The translations under genes and the position numbers were made by a program. From the NCBI GenBank assembly GCA_024405645.1, contig JAKSOJ010000107.1, positions 1 through 5,004 on the forward strand: 5,004 nt of DNA, written 5' to 3'. Below are positions 1 through 5,004 of the stretch, in pieces. The stretch's first letter is position 1. Every line of letters begins with the position of its first letter. This DNA comes from Phascolarctobacterium sp. GTDB lineage: Bacteria; Bacillota; Negativicutes; Acidaminococcales; Acidaminococcaceae. A model generated the notes under the pieces. It was not told the origin of the DNA and searched no databases. It was given only the letters and a program-made list of their open reading frames with translations.

Positions 1-60
1 CCGGATATGCCCTCTGGTAGTAGAGTAAAATAATTAAGAAAATTCATATAGCACAAAATA

Positions 61-86
61 AAAAACGCCTCGTGAGAGGCGTTTTT
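61..86. terminator. Bidirectional Rho-independent terminator
   Basis: A seven-pair GC-rich stem, ACGCCTC at 65-71 and GAGGCGT at 76-82, closes a GTGA loop. A-runs on the left and T-runs on the right extend the pairing to 61-86. The minus strand continues into TTTTTTATTTTG and the plus strand into TTTTTGTTTTATATTTT, so either direction has a usable U-tract. It lies 10 bases past the stop of the minus-strand gene ending at 97 and would end that transcription unit. It would also serve any plus-strand gene entering from the left. Confidence 0.9.
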
Positions 87-96
87 GTTTTATATT

Positions 97-639
97 TTAG
101 TCTGTAAGTGAAGCACCGATGACGACTATAAGTTTGGTGTTTTTATCAAAGACAGTCCATAGACCAGTTCCCCACCATTCTTTTCCTGCATCGAAATAAT
201 TAGAAAAATCATTATTCCAACGATATACTTCAACGTCACTTTTGTTAGGGAAAAGAATCTCATTGAAAGCGATAAAATCTGACTTCAGATAGGGAGTTCC
301 ATGTGGTGGTTCTAAAAAGGCGAACCAATACGGAATCGGAGTGGGAGGAGTGAAACTTCTGTCTTTGTTAAGCTTCTTATTACAATAATCATCAGATGGA
401 GTTTGTAATAGTTCATCTATGCTACTATGCGTCGCAAGCATTTTATCTGCTTCGACATAGAGTGCGTCGTAACAGGAAAATTTTTCTCGAAGAACTTTAA
501 AAGCTTCAACTATTGCCGTTTTATGTGTGGCTAATCCCTCATATGCTTTCTCTTCGTAGAAAATTACATAGTCAAGGCATACTCTTTCATATTTATTTTC
601 TAGTAATTCATATGCTTTATGTTCAGTAATTTCTCTCAT
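97..639 (-). CDS. Hypothetical protein, 180 residues, unrecognised family
   Basis: I do not recognise a named family. The protein is soluble, with no signal peptide or membrane segment. Residues 1-80 are charged and probably helical. A proline-rich stretch near 97-116 (PPTPIPYWFAFLEPPHGTPY) leads to an aromatic C-terminal part with F122, W141, Y148-F149, E154-W155-W156-G157 and W161, and the chain ends in a hydrophobic strand and SLTD. The compact tryptophan-rich end suggests a small folded domain; an immunity-like or accessory role is only a guess. The ATG at 637-639 has AGAAGG seven bases upstream (647-652). The gene lies 39 bases after the phosphoesterase gene on the same strand and may be co-transcribed with it, although a weak extended -10 (TGCTATTTT, 664-672) could give its own start. 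Six sampled lines count to about 35% GC against roughly 45% in neighbours, which hints at a different origin. Confidence 0.8.
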   Translation of the reverse strand: MREITEHKAYELLENKYERVCLDYVIFYEEKAYEGLATHKTAIVEAFKVLREKFSCYDALYVEADKMLATHSSIDELLQTPSDDYCNKKLNKDRSFTPPTPIPYWFAFLEPPHGTPYLKSDFIAFNEILFPNKSDVEVYRWNNDFSNYFDAGKEWWGTGLWTVFDKNTKLIVVIGASLTD

Positions 640-678
640 GCTTTGACCTTCTTTCTAATGAAGAAAATAGCATTTTGA

Positions 679-1392
679 CTAAATAGTTTTGGTATCCGTA
701 CTCAAGATTTCATACAGCTTGAATTCTTGAGTGTCGCAGCTTGTAAGCTTATAGTTAACTCCTTTGCGCTCGCCTTCAAAGGTAAGTACATGGTCAAGCC
801 CGTGGATATGTCCATAAATGCAATGCTTTACCCCGTATTCCTCTAAAAGATTAGTGAAAAGGCTTTCTTCTTCTGGTGCGAAGAGTGGCGGATAGTGCAA
901 AGCACAGATAATTTCTTTGGCATTTGCTTTTTTTGCATCATCAAGGCTCATCTTGAGTCTAATGGCCTCACGCTCATAAATCTTTTTGTCTTCTTCGGTA
1001 AAACTTTCGGCAGTGGGCAGAATCCAGCCGCGAGTTCCACAAATAGCTACATCACCAATCATAGTGCAGTTGTTTTGGATAAATTCGAAGTCCTTGCCAT
1101 AGGCTGCCTGCATTTTTTTGAGGCTTGTCCACCAATAATCGTGGTTGCCACGTAAGAGCAGCTTACGCCCAGGTAATTCCTTGAGCCAAGCAAGGTCTTC
1201 TGCAACATTTTCAAGACCCATTGCCCAGGAAATATCACCACAGATAATTACTACATCGTCTTCGTGGACTGTTTGCAGCCAATTATTTTTAATTTTTTCT
1301 TTATGTCCAGCCCAGTGGTCACCGAAAATTTCCATGGGTTTGGAAGGAGGATCGCCGGATAAATGCAAATCCCCAATAGCGTATATGTTCAT
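679..1392 (-). CDS. Metallophosphoesterase (predicted phosphohydrolase, COG1768-like)
   Basis: This is a cytoplasmic calcineurin-type metallophosphoesterase with a two-metal site; its substrate cannot be read from sequence. All signature blocks are present in order: D8-x-H10 (GDLHLSG), G52-D53 (CGDISW), G82-N83-H84-D85 (RGNHDYWW), H166 (ALHYPP) and G194-H195-I-H197. The expected ligands are therefore D8, H10, D53, N83, H166, H195 and H197. The 237-residue length and the NHDYWW variant fit the small stand-alone phosphohydrolase group rather than the larger nucleases such as SbcD. The ATG at 1390-1392 is supported by AAAGGAA (1398-1404) just upstream, and the GDLH motif falls at residues 7-10 as usual, so the start is firm. 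A perfect extended -10 sits immediately upstream inside the inverted repeat. Transcription from the HAD gene 132 bases upstream could also read through, since I see no U-tract terminator between them. The stop codon is TAG. Confidence 0.93.
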   Translation of the reverse strand: MNIYAIGDLHLSGDPPSKPMEIFGDHWAGHKEKIKNNWLQTVHEDDVVIICGDISWAMGLENVAEDLAWLKELPGRKLLLRGNHDYWWTSLKKMQAAYGKDFEFIQNNCTMIGDVAICGTRGWILPTAESFTEEDKKIYEREAIRLKMSLDDAKKANAKEIICALHYPPLFAPEEESLFTNLLEEYGVKHCIYGHIHGLDHVLTFEGERKGVNYKLTSCDTQEFKLYEILSTDTKTI

Positions 1393-1407
1393 AATTATTC
1401 CTTTAGG

Positions 1408-1510
1408 AAACGATTATAGCACGCAATCTGCGTTGTTGGCCTCGGTCGACGTACGCTTTTCTTAGTACGACTCCCTCGGCCGCCTAGCAGCTTACGCACT
1501 CTAATCGTTT
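1408..1510 (-). repeat. 103-bp imperfect inverted repeat, likely structured RNA on the minus strand
   Basis: The outer arms are perfect nine-base complements (1408-1416 with 1502-1510, AAACGATTA/TAATCGTTT). Going inward on the minus strand, 1499-1500 pair with 1418-1419, 1492-1498 with 1420-1426 (including three G·U pairs), and 1487-1490 with 1428-1431. An internal loop (1482-1486 against 1432-1437) follows. Then 1478-1481 pair with 1438-1441, 1474-1475 with 1444-1445, 1471 with 1448, and 1465-1469 with 1450-1454, closing a ten-base loop (TAAGAAAAGC on the minus strand). I count 31 Watson-Crick and three G·U pairs. The non-pairs include two tandem G·A steps (1476-1477 with 1442-1443; 1472-1473 with 1446-1447). 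There is no U-run after it, so it is not an ordinary terminator. It may be a dispersed palindromic repeat of the genome or a processing or stability element between two genes. No open frame or transposase is present. Confidence 0.85.
1413..1421 (-). promoter_or_regulatory. Extended -10 promoter for the metallophosphoesterase gene
   Basis: The minus strand reads TGCTATAAT, a perfect -10 hexamer with the TGn extension. No good TTGACA-like -35 lies 16-18 bases upstream, as is common for extended -10 promoters. The start of transcription would fall near 1406, leaving a very short leader just ahead of the AAAGGAA ribosome binding site. Most of the element lies within the 3' arm of the inverted repeat. 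Activity is inferred from sequence only. Confidence 0.55.
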
Positions 1511-1524
1511 TGACGTATTCTGGT

Positions 1525-2181
1525 TTATTCTAACAAAAGCTTTCTTAAATCTTCTACCGTATCTACGATAATATCTGCTCCAGCTTCCTCGAGTTCGCCT
1601 TCAACTGCAAAGCCAAAGCGAACGCCGATAGCTTTAATGCCGTTAGCATGAGCTGCCAAAATATCTTCTTTGCGGTCACCAACTAAGTAGGTGCAAGCTT
1701 TCTCTTCTTCCGAAGTGATATTAAAATTAGTCAAAGATTTTGCAACAACGGTGGCTTTGTTGTCCATCTTGCCATCCAAGGTAGAGCCCGCAATATCTTG
1801 CAAATAATCCGTTAAATGGAAGTGATCCACGATTCTTCTTGCATAAACTTCAGGTTTGCCTGTGCAAAGGCCTACTTTTTTATCAGTATTGCTCAAATCC
1901 TTGAGTAAATCCTCCATGCCAGGGAAGATATATTGCTCGTAAATGCCAATATTGTGATAGCGTTCACGATATTTTTCTGTGCCAAGCTCGGCCTGTTCCT
2001 CTGTAAGTCCCCAATATTTCATATAAGAAGCACGCAGTGGGGGTCCGATAAAGAGTTTCAGTTTTTCTAAATCTGGTTCATCTATGCCCATGGCTGCCAA
2101 ACCGTATTGAGCACATTTTGTAATACCTTCAGCGGAATTGGCAACAGTTCCGTCTAAATCAAATAATATATTTTTAAACAT
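1525..2181 (-). CDS. HAD-superfamily phosphatase (phosphoglycolate phosphatase / 5'-nucleotidase-like)
   Basis: This is a cytoplasmic haloacid-dehalogenase-fold phosphohydrolase. Motif I is D8-L-D10-G-T12, where D8 is the expected nucleophile and D10 the acid/base. An alpha-helical cap (about residues 15-85) contains FIGPPL at 44-49, typical of the Gph/PpaX and HAD 5'-nucleotidase-like branch. Motif II is T107 in GLCTGKP, motif III is K142, and motif IV is G168-D169-x3-D173. At 218 residues the length is normal for the family. The substrate could be 2-phosphoglycolate, pyrophosphate or a nucleoside monophosphate; sequence alone does not decide. The ATG at 2179-2181 has AGGAG (2188-2192) six bases upstream, and motif I at residue 8 confirms the start. 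The gene diverges from the alanyl-tRNA editing gene and has its own extended -10. It is followed by the inverted repeat and then the phosphoesterase gene. Confidence 0.93.
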   Translation of the reverse strand: MFKNILFDLDGTVANSAEGITKCAQYGLAAMGIDEPDLEKLKLFIGPPLRASYMKYWGLTEEQAELGTEKYRERYHNIGIYEQYIFPGMEDLLKDLSNTDKKVGLCTGKPEVYARRIVDHFHLTDYLQDIAGSTLDGKMDNKATVVAKSLTNFNITSEEEKACTYLVGDRKEDILAAHANGIKAIGVRFGFAVEGELEEAGADIIVDTVEDLRKLLLE

Positions 2182-2214
2182 AAAAAGCTCCTAGTTATTT
2201 GTATACTTGCACTA

Positions 2215-2223
2215 ATTATAACA
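2215..2223 (-). promoter_or_regulatory. Extended -10 promoter for the HAD phosphatase gene
   Basis: The minus strand reads TGTTATAAT: a perfect TATAAT at 2215-2220 with TGT just upstream. The expected start of transcription is near 2208, about 27 bases ahead of the ATG and just before the AGGAG site. The hexamer 17 bases upstream (TACCAC) is a poor -35. It is back-to-back with the plus-strand promoter at 2239-2247. Confidence 0.65.
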
Positions 2224-2238
2224 TAGGTGGATACTTAG

Positions 2239-2247
2239 TGGTATAAT
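2239..2247 (+). promoter_or_regulatory. Extended -10 promoter for the alanyl-tRNA editing gene
   Basis: TGGTATAAT gives a perfect -10 hexamer at 2242-2247 with a TGn extension. Transcription should begin near 2254, giving a leader of about 39 bases with AAGGAG at 2279-2284. The position for a -35 (about 2219-2224) is not TTGACA-like and overlaps the opposing promoter's -10, so the two core promoters share DNA. Confidence 0.65.
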
Positions 2248-2292
2248 AAGAGATAATGTTTCTGAGAGAAGCTATATTAAGGAGTAGGATTA

Positions 2293-3495
2293 ATGACTAT
2301 TAAATTATACGATAACAATTCTATGTTGAAATCCTGCAGTGCCGTTGTTACTGCTTGCACTGCCAAGGACGATAAATTTTTAATCGAGCTTGATCAAACT
2401 GTTTTCTTTCCCGAGGGTGGTGGACAATTAGCAGACCGTGGTAAATTAGGCGACGCTATTGTATCTCACGTTTCTGAAAAGGACGGACATATTTACCATC
2501 ATTGCAACAAGGAATTGGAAATTGGCCAAACCGTATGTGCCGAGCTGGATTGGAACGTACGCCTTGACCGTATGCAACAGCATTGCGGCGAGCATATTTT
2601 GTCCTGGGCTTGTTACAAACTGTATAAGGCAAATAATGTTGGTTTCCATATGCATGAGGATATGGTTTACATCGATTTGGATAAAGAACTGACCGATGAA
2701 GAACTTATGGCTGCAGAGCTTTTGACCAACGAGGTTATTTGGGATAATCGTCCCGTCACCATCGACTATATGGATAGCACCGAAGCAGTTAAGCTTAAGG
2801 ATAAAATGCGCAAGTTTAACGATAAGCTTACAGGTCTTTTGCGTATTGTTTCTGTAGAAAACTCCGATGTTTGTACTTGCTGTGGGACTCATCCTCCCTT
2901 TGCAGGCATGGTTGGTGTTGTAAAGGTATTGCGTCACGAAAAACATAAGGGTGGCTGTCGCGTTGAATTCCTCTGCGGTAAGAGAGCCTTGCTCGATATG
3001 GACAAGAAATTTGCTACATTATACGACACTGCCAAAGACCTCTCTGTTAAAGTAGAAGATGTTCCCGGAGCTGTTAATAAGCTTAAAGACGAATTGTATC
3101 AAATCAAATTTGAAGCAAAGCAGAAAATGATGGCTGTCATGGCAGAAAACTTGAATAAAGCCTATGTTGAGGCACCAACTTTAGCTAATGGTGCTAAGCT
3201 TGTCATTCTTCCCATGGAAGGCTGTGATGGCAAGGACCTAAAGGCTATGCTTGCTCCTGCCTCTGAACTTCCCGGAGCTGTTGCTGTTCTTTGCGCAGCT
3301 AGTGAGCCTCGCATTGCTTATGCAATTACTGTAGCTAAGGGTGTGGATGCAGATGCTCGCGTTTACATGAAGATTGCCAACGAAATTTTCAAAGGTCGTG
3401 GTGGTGGCAAGCCAGACTGTACTCAGGGTGGTGCGGATTTTGCTAGCGACTGGGCAGTGAAACTTGAACAAGTTAAAAACGAAATTTTAAAATAA
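2293..3495 (+). CDS. alaX: Alanyl-tRNA editing protein, long AlaX type with DHHA1 domain
   Basis: This is a free-standing relative of the editing half of alanyl-tRNA synthetase. The family hydrolyses mischarged Ser-tRNA(Ala) (and Gly-tRNA(Ala)) in trans in the cytoplasm. The N-terminal part carries FFPEGGGQLADRG (residues 38-50), the usual F-P-x-G-G-G-Q-x-x-D-x-G block. The zinc-binding editing core follows with H97-x3-H101 (QQHCGEHILS) and C196-x3-H200 (CCGTH). The C-terminal DHHA1 region ends in the glycine-rich GRGGGKPDCTQGG motif at 368-380. No class II aminoacylation domain is present, and 400 residues matches the long AlaX form. The ATG at 2293 has AAGGAG eight bases upstream. One variation: the more usual CGGTH reads CCGTH here, with the ligand positions kept. 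The gene stands alone between a divergent promoter region and a bidirectional terminator. Confidence 0.95.
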   Translation: MTIKLYDNNSMLKSCSAVVTACTAKDDKFLIELDQTVFFPEGGGQLADRGKLGDAIVSHVSEKDGHIYHHCNKELEIGQTVCAELDWNVRLDRMQQHCGEHILSWACYKLYKANNVGFHMHEDMVYIDLDKELTDEELMAAELLTNEVIWDNRPVTIDYMDSTEAVKLKDKMRKFNDKLTGLLRIVSVENSDVCTCCGTHPPFAGMVGVVKVLRHEKHKGGCRVEFLCGKRALLDMDKKFATLYDTAKDLSVKVEDVPGAVNKLKDELYQIKFEAKQKMMAVMAENLNKAYVEAPTLANGAKLVILPMEGCDGKDLKAMLAPASELPGAVAVLCAASEPRIAYAITVAKGVDADARVYMKIANEIFKGRGGGKPDCTQGGADFASDWAVKLEQVKNEILK

Positions 3496-3496
3496 C

Positions 3497-3523
3497 AAAG
3501 ACGCCTCAAAACGAGGCGTCTTT
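3497..3523. terminator. Bidirectional Rho-independent terminator between convergent genes
   Basis: An eleven-pair perfect stem, AAAGACGCCTC at 3497-3507 and GAGGCGTCTTT at 3513-3523, encloses AAAAC. The plus strand continues with TTTTACATTTT, ending the alanyl-tRNA editing transcript one base after its stop codon. The minus strand continues with TTTGTTATTTT, ending the transporter transcript. The outer base of the stem overlaps the transporter's TAA stop (3523-3525). The stem core ACGCCTC/GAGGCGT is identical to that of the terminator at 61-86. Confidence 0.93.
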
Positions 3524-4293
3524 TACATTTTAGTATAAGCTTGATAAAGAATGAGTATGGCACATAGGCAAAGTACAATATTAACTATCTTAAAAAGAGT
3601 TCTGTCTGGAATTTTACCTGCTAATCTGCGTTGCCAATAAATTGCACCTAAAAGACCCAAAACGCCTGCTACAGAAAGCAATATAGATTGCATATTGTTG
3701 TAGGCGCCATGCATGATATTGCTGCCTAGAATCAGCCAGGCATTCATAAATACCATAGTCCACTGCATGCCAAGATAAACCTTACGGTTGTAACCAAAAT
3801 ATCTTGCGTAGTAGATGACAAAGAGAGGGCCACCGCAGATAAAGGCTCCTTGGATAATACCGCCACAGAAGAGAATGAGCAGATAAAAAATCTTTACAAA
3901 AATATTGGCGTCTTTTTCGCCTTCAGCAAGCACACCACCGTCAGATTTGGACAGGTTGTAGATAGCCATAGCCATGACGAAAAAACCAAGGATGAGTTTA
4001 AGTTTTACTTCTGGCAGATTGTTATAGGCCCATAGGCCAATACAGGAACCTGTTGCTGAAATGGCTACAATGCGCAGTAGCTTAGGCCAGTTCAGATATT
4101 CCCTATAAGTGATGAATTGATAGAGACTGTTACAAAAGCTAATGACTGCAAAGGCTGGTATGAATGTCTTTACAGGCATGAAGAAACTGAGAATAGGAGT
4201 ACTCATGAGATTACCGCCAAAGCCTATAATACCAGCAATAGTAAAGGTAAACATGACAGAAAGAAAGAGTATTCCAACGGTTAAGAATGACAT
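3523..4293 (-). CDS. TSUP-family membrane transporter (TauE/SafE-like)
   Basis: This is a cytoplasmic-membrane protein of the TSUP (sulfite exporter TauE/SafE) family, whose members move sulfite, sulfonates, sulfoacetate and related organic anions. I see about eight hydrophobic segments, roughly at 5-27, 42-62, 74-92, 98-116, 132-153, 170-190, 197-218 and 233-252. The two family half-repeats each carry a glycine/proline signature: G24-F-G26-G27 with P33 in the first, and G144-G145-I-I-Q148-G149 then G154-G155-P156 in the second. A charged loop near 116-131 separates the halves. At 256 residues it is of normal length. The ATG at 4291-4293 has GAGGG (4299-4303) five bases upstream. It lies 27 bases after the YigZ-family gene with no promoter visible between, so the two are probably one operon. 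No sulfur-metabolism gene is adjacent, so the substrate is unknown. Confidence 0.92.
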   Translation of the reverse strand: MSFLTVGILFLSVMFTFTIAGIIGFGGNLMSTPILSFFMPVKTFIPAFAVISFCNSLYQFITYREYLNWPKLLRIVAISATGSCIGLWAYNNLPEVKLKLILGFFVMAMAIYNLSKSDGGVLAEGEKDANIFVKIFYLLILFCGGIIQGAFICGGPLFVIYYARYFGYNRKVYLGMQWTMVFMNAWLILGSNIMHGAYNNMQSILLSVAGVLGLLGAIYWQRRLAGKIPDRTLFKIVNIVLCLCAILILYQAYTKM

Positions 4294-4320
4294 ATTTTCC
4301 CTCGAATTGAATTTTTAAAA

Positions 4321-4938
4321 TTAAACTGGAACTTCAGCGTATTCAGAACCTTTTTTTTCTAAAGTAATTTCTTGGAAGAGGTTTTCTGTCAGCCATTTTT
4401 CCGCAGATTCCTTTTGCTCATCCTTCATACGAAGGATGATTTTGGCTTTCATGCCGTATTCTACATCTAGTATTTCGAATAAACTTTGTTGATAAAGCAC
4501 GTTGAGTACACTGCCAACGCGACCAATATCGTAGGTAAAGCTGTAATTGGTCATAAGCACGCGTTCTGCTAGACCACACTCTTTGATAGCGCCAGCTACA
4601 GAGCCGCTGTAAGCACGCACAAGTCCGCCTGCACCCAGCTTAATACCGCCAAAATAACGAGTAACAACGGCAGCTGTACCAACTAGCTCGTTCTTCTTTA
4701 AAACCTCTAGCATGGGAATGCCTGCTGTTCCGCTAGGCTCACCATCGTCGCTGGATCTTTGGGCAAGGGCATCAACAATGTAGGCACTGCAGTTGTGGGT
4801 TGCGTCCCAATACTCTTTTTTCATGGCCTTAATAAATTCTTGAGCCTCTTCCTCGGAATCAACTTTCTTTAAAGTGCAGATAAAACGAGATTTTTCTATG
4901 ATAATTTCTTTGACATAATCTTTTTGAATGGTAAACAA
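4321..4938 (-). CDS. yigZ: YigZ/IMPACT (UPF0029) family protein, TTG start
   Basis: This is a cytoplasmic protein of the conserved YigZ/YvyE family, bacterial relatives of eukaryotic IMPACT; the exact biochemical role is not settled. The N-terminal UPF0029 domain (about residues 15-120) shows EKSRF at 15-19, ATHNC at 46-50, the diagnostic SSDDGEPSGTAGIP at 62-75 and TRYFGGIKLGAGGLVRAY at 93-110. A DUF1949-like C-terminal domain follows (about 135-195). At 205 residues it is full length for the family. The first codon is TTG at 4936-4938: an AAAGGTGG site lies seven bases upstream, while the next methionine (residue 39) would remove the conserved EKSRF segment. It is the first gene of a probable two-gene operon with the transporter, read from an extended -10 near 4965. 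Confidence 0.94.
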   Translation of the reverse strand: MFTIQKDYVKEIIIEKSRFICTLKKVDSEEEAQEFIKAMKKEYWDATHNCSAYIVDALAQRSSDDGEPSGTAGIPMLEVLKKNELVGTAAVVTRYFGGIKLGAGGLVRAYSGSVAGAIKECGLAERVLMTNYSFTYDIGRVGSVLNVLYQQSLFEILDVEYGMKAKIILRMKDEQKESAEKWLTENLFQEITLEKKGSEYAEVPV

Positions 4939-4945
4939 TTTGCTT

Positions 4946-4953
4946 CCACCTTT
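4946..4953 (-). promoter_or_regulatory. Ribosome binding site fixing the TTG start of yigZ
   Basis: The minus strand reads AAAGGTGG, close to the AAGGAGG consensus, with a seven-base spacer to TTG at 4936-4938. No ATG or GTG in frame is near, so this site decides the start. Confidence 0.8.
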
Positions 4954-4964
4954 CTACATATTTC

Positions 4965-4973
4965 ATTATAACA
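4965..4973 (-). promoter_or_regulatory. Extended -10 promoter for the yigZ-transporter pair
   Basis: The minus strand reads TGTTATAAT, a perfect TATAAT (4965-4970) with a TGn extension. Transcription would begin near 4958, leaving a leader of about 20 bases that just includes the ribosome binding site. A TTGCTC hexamer exists upstream (4991-4996), but its 20-base spacing is too long to be a confident -35. Confidence 0.65.
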
Positions 4974-5004
4974 CATTTGTTAGAGATGGCGAGCAATAAT
5001 TAAA

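Noticed and set aside
1..33. Possible C-terminal end of a plus-strand gene entering from the left (a frame reading PDMPSGSRVK then TAA)
   Set aside because: All three plus frames stop by base 33, so nothing distinguishes this one. The bidirectional terminator at 61-86 makes a convergent gene plausible, but ten codons without a recognisable motif are not enough.
1..47. Minus-strand ATG at 45-47 with an open frame running off the left edge
   Set aside because: It has no ribosome binding site and begins directly after a strong terminator with no promoter. The 15 codons visible are not informative.
664..672. TGCTATTTT on the minus strand as a promoter for the 180-residue gene
   Set aside because: Only four of six -10 bases match and there is no -35; it is kept as a possibility in that gene's entry but not called as a feature.
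1421..1433. Short local hairpin ACGCA-ATC-TGCGT as an independent terminator
   Set aside because: The stem is only five pairs with no following T-run on either strand, and the same bases take part in the larger inverted repeat.
895..1465. Plus-strand open frames opposite the metallophosphoesterase
   Set aside because: They overlap the conserved phosphoesterase motifs on the other strand and lack start signals. They are by-products of codon composition.
2446..2946. Long open frame antisense to the alanyl-tRNA editing gene
   Set aside because: The sense strand encodes a clear conserved family across the same bases; the antisense frame has no ribosome binding site and no recognisable motif.
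2793..3200. Repeated AAGCTT hexamers in the editing gene
   Set aside because: They arise from Lys-Leu codon pairs (AAG CTT) in frame, not from a spaced repeat array.

Overview
This 5 kb window looks like ordinary chromosomal DNA from a Gram-positive-lineage (Bacillota) anaerobe-type genome. AT-rich spacers, strong purine-rich ribosome binding sites and extended -10 promoters (TGnTATAAT) point there, as do gene families common in Clostridia and Negativicutes. Negativicutes is my best guess, but the window holds no decisive taxonomic marker. Hand counts on a few lines give about 45% GC in two core genes and about 35% in the leftmost gene.

Layout, left to right: (1) 1-96 is a short spacer ending in a bidirectional hairpin terminator. 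(2) 97-2181 holds three minus-strand genes, read right to left: a HAD phosphatase of the phosphoglycolate phosphatase/5'-nucleotidase type, a metallophosphoesterase and an unrecognised 180-residue protein. A 103-bp imperfect inverted repeat fills most of the spacer between the first two. (3) 2182-2292 is a compact divergent promoter region. (4) 2293-3495 is a plus-strand free-standing alanyl-tRNA editing protein of the long AlaX type. (5) 3497-3523 is a second bidirectional terminator, with the same stem core as the first. (6) 3523-4938 is a minus-strand pair: a YigZ/IMPACT-family protein with a TTG start, followed 27 bases later by a TSUP (TauE/SafE-like) membrane transporter. A promoter sits at the right edge.

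The genes do not form one evident pathway. They read as housekeeping or quality-control functions: tRNA proofreading, phosphate ester hydrolysis, an IMPACT-family protein and organic or inorganic anion transport. I see no mobile element, CRISPR array, tRNA or rRNA, and no obvious new multi-gene system.

The most notable signal is the 103-bp inverted repeat at 1408-1510. Every one of its ten imperfect positions is RNA-friendly (G·U, G·A or U·U) only when read on the minus strand, including two tandem G·A motifs. Its downstream arm also contains a perfect extended -10 promoter for the phosphoesterase gene. This suggests a structured RNA element, possibly a dispersed repeat, acting in the HAD-to-phosphoesterase transcript.
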